Source: Pseudophaeomoniella oleicola (lineage: Eukaryota > Ascomycota > Eurotiomycetes > Phaeomoniellales > Phaeomoniellaceae). Taken from it: a DNA stretch of 64,000 bases. Positions 34,740 through 46,359 of this stretch are shown one piece after another. The position numbers and the translations under genes are program-made. The stretch is taken from positions 496,001 to 560,000 of the forward strand of contig QWDQ01000008.1 of the NCBI GenBank assembly GCA_003868215.1, read 5' to 3'. The notes beneath the pieces were generated by a model. It was not told the origin of the DNA, searched no databases, and saw nothing but the letters and a program-made list of their open reading frames with translations. Position 1 is the first letter of the stretch; the number at the start of each line of letters is the position of its first letter.

Positions 34740-35840
34740 GACCTACTTTGGTCGTCTCAATGGACCTAGTTCTGAGCTATACAATGTGGTCTGGATGTTG
34801 TGCTTTGACGGATGCTGATGATGCACTCAAGGTAGTAGTAGACTGATGGAGGTGTAGACGTTTCTGTGACGAGGCCGAGCAGCTTTACTCACAATTGTAA
34901 ATGGAACATTCGTCTTTCCTCCCCAGCCTCAGCCTCAGACTCGCCTCGACAGACGGGCCAGGATGCTCATTAAGACCAATCAACAACGGCGGACAGCCCC
35001 ACCGCAAAAACCAGGGAGTAGTTCGCAGCCTATCCAGAGAGGGTTCATAGTACGAGGTACCCGTCATTGATCGAGTCCTGTTGGCGTCTGAATTATTGCG
35101 GCATGTGATACAAGGAATCTTGCATCTGATAAAGTCATAGTACGGTAGATCATGATACCATGCCATCCATGAGATGCGTTCTCTCGCATAGGTAAGCCTG
35201 TCGAACTGTTCTCTAACCTCAGCTTTCGTTTTTGGTGAGATGACATGTATGAATGCGTCGTAGATTTCCGAAACGTGAAACAGGGATTGGCTTTGACCCC
35301 TGTTACAGTAGCCGTGCCTTCCAACGATGTTTTCGTTTCGATCCAATTGTCGCTCAACCCATTTTTGCGCGCAAAAATGTCAACCTCGAAGCAGTCGAAA
35401 TCCACGCTTGTCTAACACAGGCAACATGCTCATGCCTGCAAGTAGAGGGAAGGAATGCAGAATTAGCTGAAGAGGAAAGGAAGCAGCATTTCCAACTGGT
35501 AATTCGACAACGCAGTAATTCAATGTCGGCATTTGCTTAGGCTAGCGTTCAAGATGATTGCATTTGTAACAGACCGCAATAATCACATTCTTGCGCACCA
35601 CGACGCTGCCCATGAGAGATGCAAAAGCCCTTTTCCTGTCGATGATGAAGACAAGTATATATACAGCAAACGTATTGCTTACAGGACAGCGATCAAGCAT
35701 TTCTGCCGCAAAGACTTCCATTTGGGCACTTACCTGACTCTATCAGAGTTCTAGGCTTTCTTGACCCGCTCGATCGCATTGACATCGTCCACCCCTTCAC
35801 AGCCGGGCAATCCAGACCGTCATTCTGTTCGAACAGCAAC
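34740..35840. other. 1.1-kb intergenic region, weak ORF only
   Basis: A 153-codon minus-strand frame at 34885-35346 has plausible composition but no ATG, and an equally long frame overlaps it. I do not call a gene. The promoters of the ankyrin gene (-) and the microprotein (+) must lie here. Confidence 0.4.
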
Positions 35841-36048
35841 ATGCCTACCGACGTTGTCGTTGATCTCGCGTTTGGCGTCATCTCGACCATTTTGACTATC
35901 GTTGTGATTGCTCAAGTCTGGTACTATGCACAGAAAGCTACGTATGCATTGATCTCTCCACGAGTCCAGCCCTTCTTTTCTGACCGTGCTTTTTGTCTTG
36001 ATGCTTAGATCTCATATGACCTTTGCCGATCGCGACATGGAGCATTAG
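35841..36048 (+). CDS. 46-residue spliced membrane microprotein, candidate
   Basis: Two small exons, 35841-35941 and 36009-36048, joined across a 67-base intron (donor GTATGC, acceptor TTAG), give 47 codons including the stop. The protein opens MPTDVVVDLAFGVISTILTI and continues VVIAQVWYYAQKATSHM, ending DRDMEH. Residues 8-28 form one clear membrane helix, and the C-terminus is short and charged. The start has A at -3, a good fungal context. Splicing removes a different, stop-terminated tail. It is too short for ordinary gene calling. I do not recognise a family with certainty. The frame could be chance, but the phase match, intron signals and hydrophobic helix together favour a real gene. 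Confidence 0.5.
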
Positions 36049-36075
36049 AAGAAGAAGAAGAAGAAGAAGAAGAAG
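36047..36075. repeat. (AGA/GAA)n microsatellite
   Basis: About nine GAA units begin at the stop codon of the microprotein gene, so the stop lies at the repeat edge. Confidence 0.9.
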
Positions 36076-37124
36076 GGTTGGCGTTATAGCACCACGTCTC
36101 CAGGCCAGGGAGTGGTTGCGGAGAGTAACACGGGGGTTTGCGGTTGATGTAGGGATATTGGTGGTCCGCCTTGTGTCGGCCTTTTGTATCGTAATGGACA
36201 CTAATATAAGTCTCAAGCGACGAGACGGTTCCTTAGTCTCTCGTTCTCACTTTGGAACCTCGCTATCCTTAACCTATCTCACTTAGTTCGAATACTCTGA
36301 AAACCGTTGGCAGTGTAATACTTAATACTGAGGGGATGTTCTGAAGATAAAAGTGCCAGTTTTCAAAACAGGTCTCGTGGTTATTGTCCCCTTTCGGCGT
36401 CTCGGTACAACATCCCCCCGAACCCCCTTAATTACCATCCAAAATCAACCTGTACTTCTCCTTGAAGATGAAGGGCCTCTCCTTTCAACATCTCTTCAAG
36501 TCCTTCGCAACCCATAAGGATCCCCTCAAGCCTCGATAGCCGAAGCGGTGCCATGGAAATACTCCTTGGACATGTAACGTACGGCTACCCTGAGGGTTAT
36601 ATACCCAGGTAGGTAAGTACACACGTATCGACCCACTGGAACCTGACCCCTTGTCCAAATCCTTACTGTTGAAGACAAGATTTCTTTTGCCTCCTAACGG
36701 GGCAGAGACAGTGAGAGGACCACGTCCTCGCCATAACCGTAGACCGTAATCTTGCGTTCTTGGCTGTGCTGACTGACCTATAACGACAGCCCGGAAGTTC
36801 TCCCGCTGAGGTGGAAATGGATCCGTGCTATCTGACGGGACTCGCTCCCTGGCTCGCTGGCTGACTGCCCAGTTGGCGAAATCGTGAGATCTCTGATCTG
36901 TGGAACCGGCCAGATGGGATAAAATTGCCAGCAGGAGTGTCGAGGAAGATTAGATGATTGACAGTCTCCCACCAACTGTAAGTCCTGCTCGCAACCATCT
37001 TCCGGAGCCCTTGTCTCTAGGGCAGTCCACCACCACCCCTGCCCTTGCCCCCACCCCGAGGATCCCGTTCGAAGCCATAATCGTGATTTACGATACCTTC
37101 TCAACACTCACCTCCCTTCAGTCC
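36076..37124. other. intergenic region, no gene seen
   Basis: This lies between the microprotein (+) and the GNAT gene (-), 3' ends facing. It contains an AGGTAGGTAAGTAC motif near 36606 and C-rich tracts around 37030-37060. The open frame at 36778-37107 is unsupported. Confidence 0.5.
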
Positions 37125-37781
37125 TCATCCATCGACTCTCTCCACATGAATGCCGCAGTCCTTCAGCTCGCCGACTCCATCTGACACGTATACGGCACTC
37201 TCTTGGCCCTCGAACGCTTCCAGAGGATAGACGCCTCTGTACTTCAGTCCCAATCTCTCACATACCTTCTTACTCTTCTCGTTGGTCGAAGAGGTGAAAC
37301 CGAAGACTCCGTTCAGTCCTAGACCGCCGTTTTGCACAGGTGTGGTGGCATACTCGATGATCCGGTGGCCGGCTTCAGTAGCGTAGCCGCGAGACGTGTA
37401 GGCTGGGAGTAGACCAAAACCGACGTCGGGAATGGTGTAATGGCCACGCATCAGGGTCACGATGCCGACTGGAACTGTGCCCGGTGAAAGTTCTTCGTCC
37501 TTTTCTTCACCGCTGCCGTTGAGTTGGTCACGAGCCCATCGGAGACTGATCAGGTAGCAGCCGTAGCCGTTCTTCTCGAAGTTGCTTGCAATCCAGCCTT
37601 CGAGGTGATCTTTGGCCTTTTCGGGATCAACGACGCTTGTCTTTCCATTCTCGGCGATGAAATTGTCGCTGTTATACAGGTCGACAATGAAGGTGCAGTG
37701 CGAGAGGTCGGTGGGCTGGAGATGGGAGATGTAGAGACGAGGGCTCTGGAGGAAGAAGGTCGGGGATGGTGTGAAAGGCAT
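37125..37781 (-). CDS. GNAT-family N-acetyltransferase (RimJ/RimL type)
   Basis: Single-exon protein of 218 residues, predicted to move an acetyl group from acetyl-CoA to an amine. It opens FFLQSPRLYISHLQPTDLSH, the beta-1 strand and first helix of RimJ/RimL-like enzymes. PVGIVTLMRGHYTIPDVGFGLLPAYTSRGYATEAG carries the central strand, the bulge, and the acetyl-CoA pyrophosphate loop in its relaxed form (TSRGYATEA). NGVFGFTSSTNEKSKKVCERLGL is the C-terminal motif B region with the conserved Asn and Ser. The closing strand is LKYRGVYPLEAF. A charged loop (GSGEEKDEELSPG) is inserted before the central strand. There is no targeting signal. The substrate cannot be told: protein N-termini, antibiotics or small amines are all possible in this family. 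Confidence 0.85.
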   Translation of the reverse strand: MPFTPSPTFFLQSPRLYISHLQPTDLSHCTFIVDLYNSDNFIAENGKTSVVDPEKAKDHLEGWIASNFEKNGYGCYLISLRWARDQLNGSGEEKDEELSPGTVPVGIVTLMRGHYTIPDVGFGLLPAYTSRGYATEAGHRIIEYATTPVQNGGLGLNGVFGFTSSTNEKSKKVCERLGLKYRGVYPLEAFEGQESAVYVSDGVGELKDCGIHVERVDG

Positions 37782-38515
37782 TGTTAATGAAATCTACTTG
37801 ATGGTCCAATTGCACTTCTAGTCGTTCTCTGTGAAGATATATCGAAAAGTCACCTATACGACCAGAAGAACCTCCCTAACGTTTTATACTCTCATCACCA
37901 TTTCATCTTTACCGTTATAACAGCTCCTATCATAAACTCCCTCCCCATTGGGAAAGCGGTGCCAGGTCCTTCAGTGCTGACCCGTATTCCACAGTCACCA
38001 TCGCTTGTGTTTGTGTTGCTGATTTCCGACCGTAGGCCGCGCCAAGTGTCAGACTGTTGACTCATGGAGAGCAAGCGTATATGGATGCTGTTTCCAAGTA
38101 ATTACCATAATTAGTGTGGATAGTAGGTATTCGAGGATGACATGCAGGACCGTGTCTTGGAGGCTGGAAAAAAGGAGGTGAGTCACCATCGGGCACTTTG
38201 TACAATTCATTCTAAGCGTCTTCCATGATTACGAATCCGGGGGGTGTCTAGTTCCAGCTTACCTTTACTAAGGTATCTACTCCGTATGTACCTTACTATG
38301 CATCTATCAGACTACCTTATCAATGGAGCACACACTATCGGAGTGTGGTCCGCCAAGTGCAACGTTACTGTAATTACCTCGCATTCCACCAAGCTGACAC
38401 TCAGGTCTCTTAGAGACTCAGCGTAAATGATGTGAACTCGAAATTCATGTGAGGCACGAGAAGAGCATTTTTCCAAGCCTTGGATATGGATTGATATACA
38501 GATTGTGTATAACTT
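37782..38515. other. intergenic region, no gene seen
   Basis: It lies between two minus-strand genes. It holds a CTACTCCGTATG motif near 38278. I see no coding signal. Confidence 0.5.
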
Positions 38516-40755
38516 TCACTGGGGTTCGACGAGATTTCTCTTCATCAGGATATCCCCTCCGTAGATCGTCTGCCCGGTCATTGAAACATTCAGCATACCC
38601 GCAGCGATAAGATCATTTGCCAGTTGCACAATCAATCCGTCACATCCCCTCGCCGCAAGAACGTCTACTGTCACAGGAAGATATTCCATATGTTGCGTGA
38701 TACTGGAGTAATAAGCCTGTTCGCCGACTGCGCGCAGGGAGATGAACATGTCAGCAAACCAACGCGGAAACAGTTCGGATTGGGGACACCGAAACTCACT
38801 GGGAAAGACGCTGTCTGGGACCTCGGAAAAGACGGAAATGCGGCCAGCTGAGAAGCCGTATGGGACTGAGGGCGGGCTGACCATCACATACAAGTTAGCA
38901 AAGCGTCTTCAAGTGCCGAGTAAGGTGAATGAACACTTACTCCAAGTATAGATTCCTCGGATCCTCCCCGCCAGAGTAGTAGAGCATGAGACTATCCGAG
39001 CAGGTTGCATTGCTAGGTTTCAAAACATAAGTATTGAACCAATTCATGAATATTGTCTTGTTGTAGACGGCTTCATCCAGGATCGAATCAGGGTAGGGAT
39101 CAGCAAATCCCCATCTGGCGATAGGAGCAGGATCAACAAATGGTCGTCTGCCGTCATGTGCTGCAGCATAGTCTGCATAGAACGGCTCACGGACTAGTCG
39201 AATTTGTTCCTTCGCGATCAGGATAGGATACGTGATGTTGAGCAAGCTTGTCAGACTTGCTGATGTGTTGGCTGGTTTGGTCTGGTTCCACAACGTATTG
39301 AGATTGAGAGTTGTCGCGTTCACAGACAAGAAGCTCTCTAAGTTGTCCAGAAATGATAGTAGGGCGGGAGCCGCAGGCGAAGCGGAAGCACTCGTTGGGA
39401 AATTGTAGGTATAAACTGTCTTTGGGTACGCAGAGTACACTGGCTGTTGCCCATACAGGACATTCTGGGCCGTCTCCCACAAGGCTGGGTCTCGACAAAG
39501 GAATCCTGCGGTGTCAAGTTCTGGAGCCAATGGCATGACACCATCAAGAGATACTAGCCCGTGCGTTGGTCGATTTCCGAACAGACCTTGGACTTCGGAC
39601 GGACCACGGATGCTGCCTCCAGTATCACTACCGACCGCCAAATCTAACCACGGATATGATCCGATACCAGCACCGGCTCCGGCGGAACTGGATGAGGGAT
39701 CCTGGTAACCATCTCCTCTGGGGTTAAAAGGGGAGTGATAGTCAACCCAATCTGCTGTCGCCTGCTCACCATTGGCGAACTGGCTGGTCTTTTGCTTGCC
39801 CACAATGATGGCACCCGCATCGATCAGCCTTTGAACCACCACCGCACTAGCGTTACGGGGTGGATATAGATCGTAGTAAGCACGGTTGCCACAAGAGGTT
39901 TTGACCCCAGCAATATCGTAGATGTCCTTGATTCCAACGCGAACACCGGCCAAAGGTTTCTCAGCAGTTGGAGTATAATACAGTCGAGATGGAACTCCCA
40001 CGGTGAGTGACGCCGAACCTGGTACCTGAGCGGACAAGTAGCTGAATCCGCCTTGTGGACTCTGAAGCAAGCTTTCTGTAAAGGAGCCTGCAAAATCCGA
40101 GTAAAGTCTATATACCATGAAGAGCTCTCCAGTTGCCGCGGATAAGAAATACGGCCCAGGAGGAATACTGGTTGACATGTTACCGGTAACAACCCTCATC
40201 GTTCCAAATTCAGCAAGGTCTTGCGCGTGAACTGAGATATTTGCTGGTGTATAGACATCTGTTATGGTTGTTAGTCAAGCTCTAGGTCTGAAGGTTAGAT
40301 GTGATCTGCTCGGGGACAAGTAGTAGCTATGCCCTCTGGCATCTCTGATATTGGACTGCATTGGGTCTGGAGAGCACAGGCGAACCCTAGTACCAATACT
40401 CGGGGACCCAGCAGAAAGCCATTGCGGAGAGATAAGGCAGTCCATTCTTACATTGAAGGAAATCTGTCGTAAGTACATCATCGTTCGCCAGAAAGCCTTG
40501 GATGACCGAGGAAGCGTCCGTACTCTCTTCGAAACCCCCTAAAACCGTTATGGGCACGAAGTTGCTGCCGGTGGACGTAGACCCGGGAGCGATAAGCTTG
40601 CCACTCGCATAGGGAGGAATGAAATAGGATATGCCGTTGAGAACGAGAGTTTGTCCTGCCGAAGAAACCGAAGCGGCCTGGGAGAGTGGTTGCAAAAGAC
40701 AGACAACGAGCACAGAAGCGAGCGAGAAACGGCTGAACATCGCGACCTTGACCAT
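38516..40755 (-). CDS. secreted amidase (amidase signature family)
   Basis: Three exons on the minus strand, 40755-40452, 40258-38941 and 38876-38516, give 660 residues. The N-terminus (from [10 protein letters not shown], or the second Met) has a signal peptide, [20 protein letters not shown], so the enzyme is probably secreted or vacuolar. About 170 residues of unknown fold precede the catalytic domain. The Ser-Ser-Lys triad of amidases is visible: Lys in [14 protein letters not shown], the cis-Ser in [11 protein letters not shown], and the nucleophile in [15 protein letters not shown]. Several N-glycosylation-type sequons (NAT, NTS, NIT, NKT) occur after the core, as expected for a secreted protein. 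The last exon (120 residues) completes the fold with [15 protein letters not shown]. Amide substrate unknown; related fungal proteins are annotated only as amidases or GatA-like. Confidence 0.88.
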
Positions 40756-41588
40756 GACTATCGTAGGCCCTATAACGTTCCCTGATCTTCAGTCTCACAG
40801 AGGGAAAGGAACAAGACTTTATCCCCAGAAGACGAGAGGGATTCTCGATGGCACGATCGACACCCACCTTCAGGTACCTGAGCCCGGCACCGACTTTCAG
40901 GACCATGTTAGCAGTAGTCGTCATTTGCTTGGTGTGCCAACGGATATCTGCTATCTCGCCATGTTCCTGTCGATAGTTTGCCAAAAGAGGCAGTCATTTG
41001 TGAACCTCTTATCAAACGAGATTGAGATCTGTTGATTGCACGTTCACAGCGAGACAGTCAAGCCGTTACTTTGGGGCCTGCCAATTTAGTGACTTAGCGG
41101 TGGCGGATATCACGCAGATTACCGCAAACTACCAGATCAACCGATGCCAGGATAAGTTGTTTACTACGTAGTACCTAACCTCACCCAGGTAAAGTAGATT
41201 AACTAAAGTACTCACTCCCAAGGTAACCTCGCCTGCAGTGACCTACCTAGCTCGCCAGATACCTTGCCTAATCCTGTAAATAGGTAAGATCATTACCTAG
41301 GCTCAATAGGTGAGGAGCTGCACTTTTAATCAATACCTTCGCCGAGGGTGCTGATTGCGAGAGAAATCGCTTGAAAGATGATGCATATCTCACCAAATAC
41401 ATTGAATTGAAACCCAGTTAATGATCATAGTTGTGAGTGGTTTGCTTCGTACTAAATATTCGTACACACTTGAGGCATTTTCGAAAATACCAGGTAACCT
41501 GACAAGCCTAAGAATCTGGAACATGGAACATAACCACGTTATCGTCCTGAGATGTCAGCTCAGGTCATGTCGGTAGGTAACGTTATGA
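40756..41588. other. intergenic region rich in ACCT/AGGT motifs
   Basis: No gene is seen. The palindrome TACTACGTAGTA lies at 41162-41173. From about 41170 to 41310 there are at least six ACCT or AGGT motif copies, including TTACCTAGG. Confidence 0.55.
41162..41173. repeat. palindromic 12-mer TACTACGTAGTA, copy 1
   Basis: Exact palindrome in intergenic DNA; identical 12-mers occur at 48754-48765 and 48841-48852. Confidence 0.9.
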
Positions 41589-42144
41589 TTACGCGGCTAC
41601 GGCCATGTATGTCCCCAGTCCAAGAAGCCAAGCCCCGGCCGAGAAGCTGCGCGTGAAAGCCGTTGAACCCCCGCTACTTGCAGTCGATGATGCCGCAGAG
41701 CCGGTCGGTGTGCCCGTAGTCGGTGAGCTGTTTGGTCCTACAGTCGATGTTCCCGATGAAGAAGATTCGGAGGCTACCGCTGTACTTGTTGCTGTCGAGG
41801 TGATGGTAGAGTTCAGGAATCCTGAGCCTGCATTAATTTTACCTATAGAAATGTCCACTCTGCTCGTACGAACCTGCCATTGAGCTGCTTCCAACCGCGA
41901 AAGAAGAAGAAGATGGTGACGATGAAGTTGTGTTCATTCCGGTCGTTATACCCGTAAAGCTTGCCGTTGCCGTCAAAGAGGTCGAAGGTTGAATGCACAC
42001 CAATGGGCATGCTGCTCGGGCCTCAAGTGCTGCCATTGTAGTGTTTGCCGTCGGCACGCACGCACATGCTGTAGTTGTACTTGATGATGCACCCCAAGCT
42101 AGAGCGCTGAAGCCCAACGTAAGGAGGACTTTGAACGCATACAT
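41589..42144 (-). CDS. GPI-type Ser/Thr-rich cell-surface protein
   Basis: Small secreted protein, about 150-175 residues depending on splicing. It opens with the signal peptide MYAFKVLLTLGFSALAWGAS. Residues 20-55 hold four cysteines (ACACV...ACPLVC), fewer than the eight of a CFEM domain. A long Ser/Thr/Gly stretch follows, a likely O-glycosylated stalk. The C-terminus, FTRSFSAGAWLLGLGTYMAVAA, is a hydrophobic GPI-attachment signal preceded by small residues. Two frames must be joined: the acceptor CTATAG near 41854 fits, but the donor is uncertain (GTTCGT would give a 31-base intron; GTATAA near 41955 would give about 110 bases). It is probably anchored in the plasma membrane or cell wall; no specific role can be given. 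Confidence 0.7.
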
Positions 42145-42593
42145 TCTCGAATCTCGGTATGGTCCTGGAGGTTTGGAGCTAATGAGTGGTAGGTAGGAAG
42201 TTCAACAGTAAACCATTCACTGAACGTGATCCCTAAATGAGACTCGACATTTTCTATAAATCCAGAGTCGATCGAATAGAAGGAAGAACAGCTCCAATCA
42301 TCACTTCTGCTCTGGGAGAGTTGGTGCTACGGTTTACTGAAACAAGAAGGCTCGTGTTGACCGTAATCTCATTAGATTGCTCTAAACTCGTCCCCCGGTC
42401 CCTGCAGGATGGTGTCTTAGGGGTCCAACGATTCGTCCTCACTCAGAACTATTATCTACAACGGATACTTAGTAGTTACAAGTACATGGGTAAGTAATTA
42501 AGCTCCTCGAGATCAAAGTTGCATATACATTATGAATCAGTCCCTCCGTCGAGTCAAGTTTCTACACAACACCGACGCCCATCTGCAATCCGA
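42145..42593. other. intergenic region, no gene seen
   Basis: It lies between the GPI protein promoter and the 3' end of mph1. I see nothing supported. Confidence 0.5.
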
Positions 42594-45500
42594 TTATATC
42601 TCGTCGTCGCCGTCATCATCATCATCATCAAGCACCAGTCGGCGTCTTCTTTGACGTGGTCGTGCTCGTGCCACGGTATCCAAACAGTCCTTTCCAATGT
42701 TCTCCTTATCCCCGTCGTCATGGCTATGTAGCAACTGAGAAGGATCTGGGAGATCATCCCCTGAGTCATCTTCATTTTCTTTCTCCGGCTGAGAGACATA
42801 GAATCGAGATGGTTTGTCGACTCCAAAGTGTCCAAGTTCAGGTGGAGGGGACTCGTCACTTGATGACCACAAGCCGGGGCTTGAGTGAGCAACCCGCGAT
42901 CTGTGACCCTTAGACAACGCTGGCTCCATGTCTTCGGCGACAATATTTGGAGTGCTTCCGCGACGAGCCTTGGACTCGAAGGGGTCCTGTGGCCGGATTC
43001 TGTCTGCAAAAGGAGACTTGACGGATAAAGCACGACTCAAGTTAACGGAGCTCTTGCTGTGTGGGACTATAGCAGTCCGATAGCGAGCTCGCTGTAGTGA
43101 TGGGAAAGACCCAAGATCAGGAACATGGACAAGTTGTGGGCTGTCGCCGCTGATACTGCAGTAATGTTCCTCCAGCTCCGCCTCTTGTGAACTCGATAGA
43201 AGGACTTTCTCTAGAGGTGGTAGTGGAATCGGCTCAAGCGACTCTTGAGGCGACAATGGCGGATGAGGAGCCGCCGCCTCTTCCAGATCCTGATCGTTAG
43301 GACGTTTGCGACCTAGATGAGACGCTTTTACAAAACCATGCTCAACACCATCAGGCATGAAGAACTTCTTTGGGGGTTTCTTTGGTACACGGCGACCCTT
43401 CTTCGGCTCCGGTAAGACACTTTGAGAGTTCTCGACCGGAATTTCGATTTGTCGTTTATCCACGACTGGTTGTACTTCCCTTGGTACAATGCGGGGAGAA
43501 CGATCATCATGAAACAAGAAGCGTGAACCTTGAGCTATCATCGCCTGCATTTTCTCATAGTTGTCTTTGGCTTTCGTGTAAGATTCCTCCTCCTTCCCTC
43601 GCATCAAAAGAAGATAGATATTTCCCGCTCGCTTTCTTCCGGTCCGTCCCATTCGCTGAAGCATACGGATTGGAGACGACGACGAATCGTAACATACAAT
43701 AAGGTCGATCTCCCCAATATCAAGACCTTCTTCCCCGATCGACGTTGCCACAATCGTGTTATAGACACCAGACTTGAATTTTTCGATGATATCCAGCTGT
43801 GTCTTCTGGTCCATGCCTGCAGATCCCTTGGAGCCTGCTTGGCCAACAAAGACATGTGGCCGAATCATGGGCTCATGTCTTTTCAGAATTCGGGCTACCT
43901 CTTCGGCACTATCGCGAAAGTGCACGAAGACCATAATACGAGTATCTGAAGGGGGTCGACCGCCAGCAGCGCCCCGTCCCTCCCCAGCATCCATGAAATG
44001 ATTGAGCACAATACTCTTCAAAAATGAAAGTTTTGGGTGCCCGACGAAGTCCGGGTTATTGACCCATGCTTGTAACATGCTCATCATTTTCTTGAAATTT
44101 TCATGATTGACAATTTCTTTCGCATACTTACCACTCTTGTTGTTCTCCAGAGTCTCCGCCCTGAAAGTGACCATGTTGCTATAGAATGGACCCAGCCCAT
44201 GATACTTCAGAAGGTCAATGGAATGCGCCAGACTTGCGAGAAGGCTGAATATGCTGTTCATCATACCCTTGAGACCATAAGATGCGCGCCTGCCAGCTTC
44301 TGAAGCCATCCACTGCTGGCGAGCTTTCGTCAACCCAAATGCTGTTAATGCCATAGGATCTTTACTCCAATACGCATTCTGGCTGGTAAGCTTGTTGACG
44401 ACTGGTTTCAAGGCCTTGGAGAAAAGCTCCATTACAGTAGTGACCTCTTCTGAGTAATCGAATACTTCCATCTCGATATTTCGTCTGTGAACGTATTGAC
44501 GTATGTCAAGGGACTCTTCCGTTCTGATCTCAACCCTGGCAATATCCAAGCCGTCTATCACGTTTTGGACGCTCTCTACGGTCGACCCTGGAGTCGCAGT
44601 GAGGGCAAGAACCCTGAAGCTTGGATTGAAACGACGAAGGAACCGTACCACTTCGACATAGGAATAGTTCCCGGTCGCTCGATGTGCTTCATCGATAACA
44701 AGTAGAACAATTTTCTTAGGATCGCAAATACCGCTGGCCAAATCATGTTGAAGCGTCTGGGGTGTCATGAAGAATACTCTCTTTGAATTCCATTCTTCCG
44801 CTCGGAGAGCCGGTTGAACATTGCCTGTGAGCATCGATGTTTCCGAACGAGGAATGCCCACAACATTGAAGCATGCTTCGACTTGTTGAGCAACCAAAGG
44901 CTTGGTCGGCGCGACAAAGACTATCTGCGAGTCTTTAGTCCACCGATACCAGTTCAACATGATAGTGGCAGCGATAAAGGTCTTTCCTAGACCAGTGGGT
45001 AGAGCAACTAAGGTATTATGATATAGACCTCGCTGAACGATATTGAACTGGTAGTCACGGGTGGAACCGAGGTTGGTTGGATACACCCATGTTTTTAGTG
45101 CTTCTGAATCCAACTGATGGTGCGTCAATTGCTGCGGCTTACTGGACAGCGGCCAATTGTGGGTTCTTCCTTGGGTAGCTATCGGAGAAGAAGACGTAGT
45201 GGCATGTCCGAACAATGTCGTTTGACGCATATTCTGAGACTGTCGCACAACACGAGAAGGAGGCTCTGACGACGCAAGTTGTGTAGCACCGAGCATCATC
45301 ACCTCTTCAATATTATCGTCATCAAAGTCATCTGCGAGGGATTCCAGGTTGTCTTGGTGAAATGCATCGACATTATCTACATCGGTACAGCCACTCTCTC
45401 TGCGGTCGACAGTTGTCTCATTGACTAGCGAAGGCTTCTTAGCAGGACTGGGGTCAGATGACAGCTGAGGTTCATCGGCCGGTTCAGAGTTCTTCTTCCA

Positions 45501-45830
45501 CCGAGGACCACGTATTCTGGACGGACTTGACGGAGGCTGGGTCAATTGCGTAACAAATGTATTTTCGTCGTTGACGACATGTATAGGAACATGGATCCTT
45601 GGGTTGCGTCTGGGAGCTGCTGCAGACGAATCGGAGAGGTCTTCACTTGTTCTTGGCATGGATGGCAGTTCCGGCTCGCTTGTACAATCATCTGAAATAT
45701 CTTCGTCGCCATTTTCGGAGGAAGCTTCCTCAGGACTTGGTGTAGGCAAATCCTCTTCTTCGTCCCGTCTGCTGCTATGACCGTTCAGCCTCCGACGTTT
45801 CGTGGATCTCAAGCTGCCAGCATGATCCAT
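42594..45830 (-). CDS. mph1: ATP-dependent DNA helicase Mph1 (FANCM family)
   Basis: 3'-5' helicase/translocase that remodels replication forks and D-loops and suppresses crossovers; the fungal counterpart of FANCM. The single exon encodes 1078 residues, usual for filamentous fungi. The first 240 residues are acidic and disordered. The superfamily-2 core starts at [19 protein letters not shown] (motif Q). It continues with [13 protein letters not shown] (motif I), [12 protein letters not shown] (Ia), [12 protein letters not shown] (II, DEAH) and LALTATPGS (III). After the family-specific helical insert come [17 protein letters not shown] (IV), [20 protein letters not shown] (V) and [14 protein letters not shown] (VI). 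The C-terminal 350 residues are low complexity and end in an Asp run coded by a GAT-rich tract. The gene is divergent from cap2 and has two MluI boxes upstream. Confidence 0.95.
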   Translation of the reverse strand: MDHAGSLRSTKRRRLNGHSSRRDEEEDLPTPSPEEASSENGDEDISDDCTSEPELPSMPRTSEDLSDSSAAAPRRNPRIHVPIHVVNDENTFVTQLTQPPSSPSRIRGPRWKKNSEPADEPQLSSDPSPAKKPSLVNETTVDRRESGCTDVDNVDAFHQDNLESLADDFDDDNIEEVMMLGATQLASSEPPSRVVRQSQNMRQTTLFGHATTSSSPIATQGRTHNWPLSSKPQQLTHHQLDSEALKTWVYPTNLGSTRDYQFNIVQRGLYHNTLVALPTGLGKTFIAATIMLNWYRWTKDSQIVFVAPTKPLVAQQVEACFNVVGIPRSETSMLTGNVQPALRAEEWNSKRVFFMTPQTLQHDLASGICDPKKIVLLVIDEAHRATGNYSYVEVVRFLRRFNPSFRVLALTATPGSTVESVQNVIDGLDIARVEIRTEESLDIRQYVHRRNIEMEVFDYSEEVTTVMELFSKALKPVVNKLTSQNAYWSKDPMALTAFGLTKARQQWMASEAGRRASYGLKGMMNSIFSLLASLAHSIDLLKYHGLGPFYSNMVTFRAETLENNKSGKYAKEIVNHENFKKMMSMLQAWVNNPDFVGHPKLSFLKSIVLNHFMDAGEGRGAAGGRPPSDTRIMVFVHFRDSAEEVARILKRHEPMIRPHVFVGQAGSKGSAGMDQKTQLDIIEKFKSGVYNTIVATSIGEEGLDIGEIDLIVCYDSSSSPIRMLQRMGRTGRKRAGNIYLLLMRGKEEESYTKAKDNYEKMQAMIAQGSRFLFHDDRSPRIVPREVQPVVDKRQIEIPVENSQSVLPEPKKGRRVPKKPPKKFFMPDGVEHGFVKASHLGRKRPNDQDLEEAAAPHPPLSPQESLEPIPLPPLEKVLLSSSQEAELEEHYCSISGDSPQLVHVPDLGSFPSLQRARYRTAIVPHSKSSVNLSRALSVKSPFADRIRPQDPFESKARRGSTPNIVAEDMEPALSKGHRSRVAHSSPGLWSSSDESPPPELGHFGVDKPSRFYVSQPEKENEDDSGDDLPDPSQLLHSHDDGDKENIGKDCLDTVARARPRQRRRRLVLDDDDDDGDDEI

Positions 45831-46359
45831 CCTGGGCTCAACTTTCTGTGTACTTGCCCGTCACTTGCACTTGCTCCGTATCATCGAGGGAGATATTACA
45901 CACTCAGTTTAGTGTGAATTTGCTTGGGCCTTTAGCAACATCCGCAAGGTAACCACTTCAAAGTAAGTACCACGAAAGGCACATGATTTACACTTTCATG
46001 GCATCTGAACTAATTGTGCCATTTGCCAGTGTGGTATGTATGGGTTGGATGTTGTTGTTAGTTCTGGATGATGTACGGAGGTGTTTTCCCGACGCGTCGT
46101 CAAATTTAGACGCGTAAAGTGGTTGATAGGTTCGGGTGTTGCCGTTCGGACAACTTGCTCCTCATTTCCAAGCCCCGCAAGACCTCACCTTAGCTACTAT
46201 CCATCAAATATAAACACCAATTCGAGTTGGGGTTACCGCAACAGATCGTGGGGCGCTATTCAGTCGTCCTCCATTCTATCTGCTTTGCAGTCGTTGTTCC
46301 CATTCCACAAGTGGCTGATTCAGCTGCGCAGGTGCTCATATCCCTGATATTCTCTCATA
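45831..46359. promoter_or_regulatory. mph1-cap2 divergent promoter with two MluI cell-cycle boxes
   Basis: ACGCGT occurs at 46092-46097 (inside the palindrome GACGCGTC) and at 46110-46115, 18 bases apart and about 260 bases from each start codon. This is the MCB element bound by MBF (Mbp1/Swi6), which drives G1/S genes for DNA synthesis and repair. Regulation of mph1 by MBF is inferred. Confidence 0.5.

Noticed and set aside
34885-35346. 153-codon minus-strand frame with protein-like composition
   Set aside because: Opens at TTG with no ATG, overlaps an equally long frame, and I could not build an exon chain.
38516-40755. Amidase as the missing allophanate hydrolase of the urea-carboxylase-like protein
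   Set aside because: It has a signal peptide and lies 6.5 kb away on the other strand, so it would not meet a cytosolic product.
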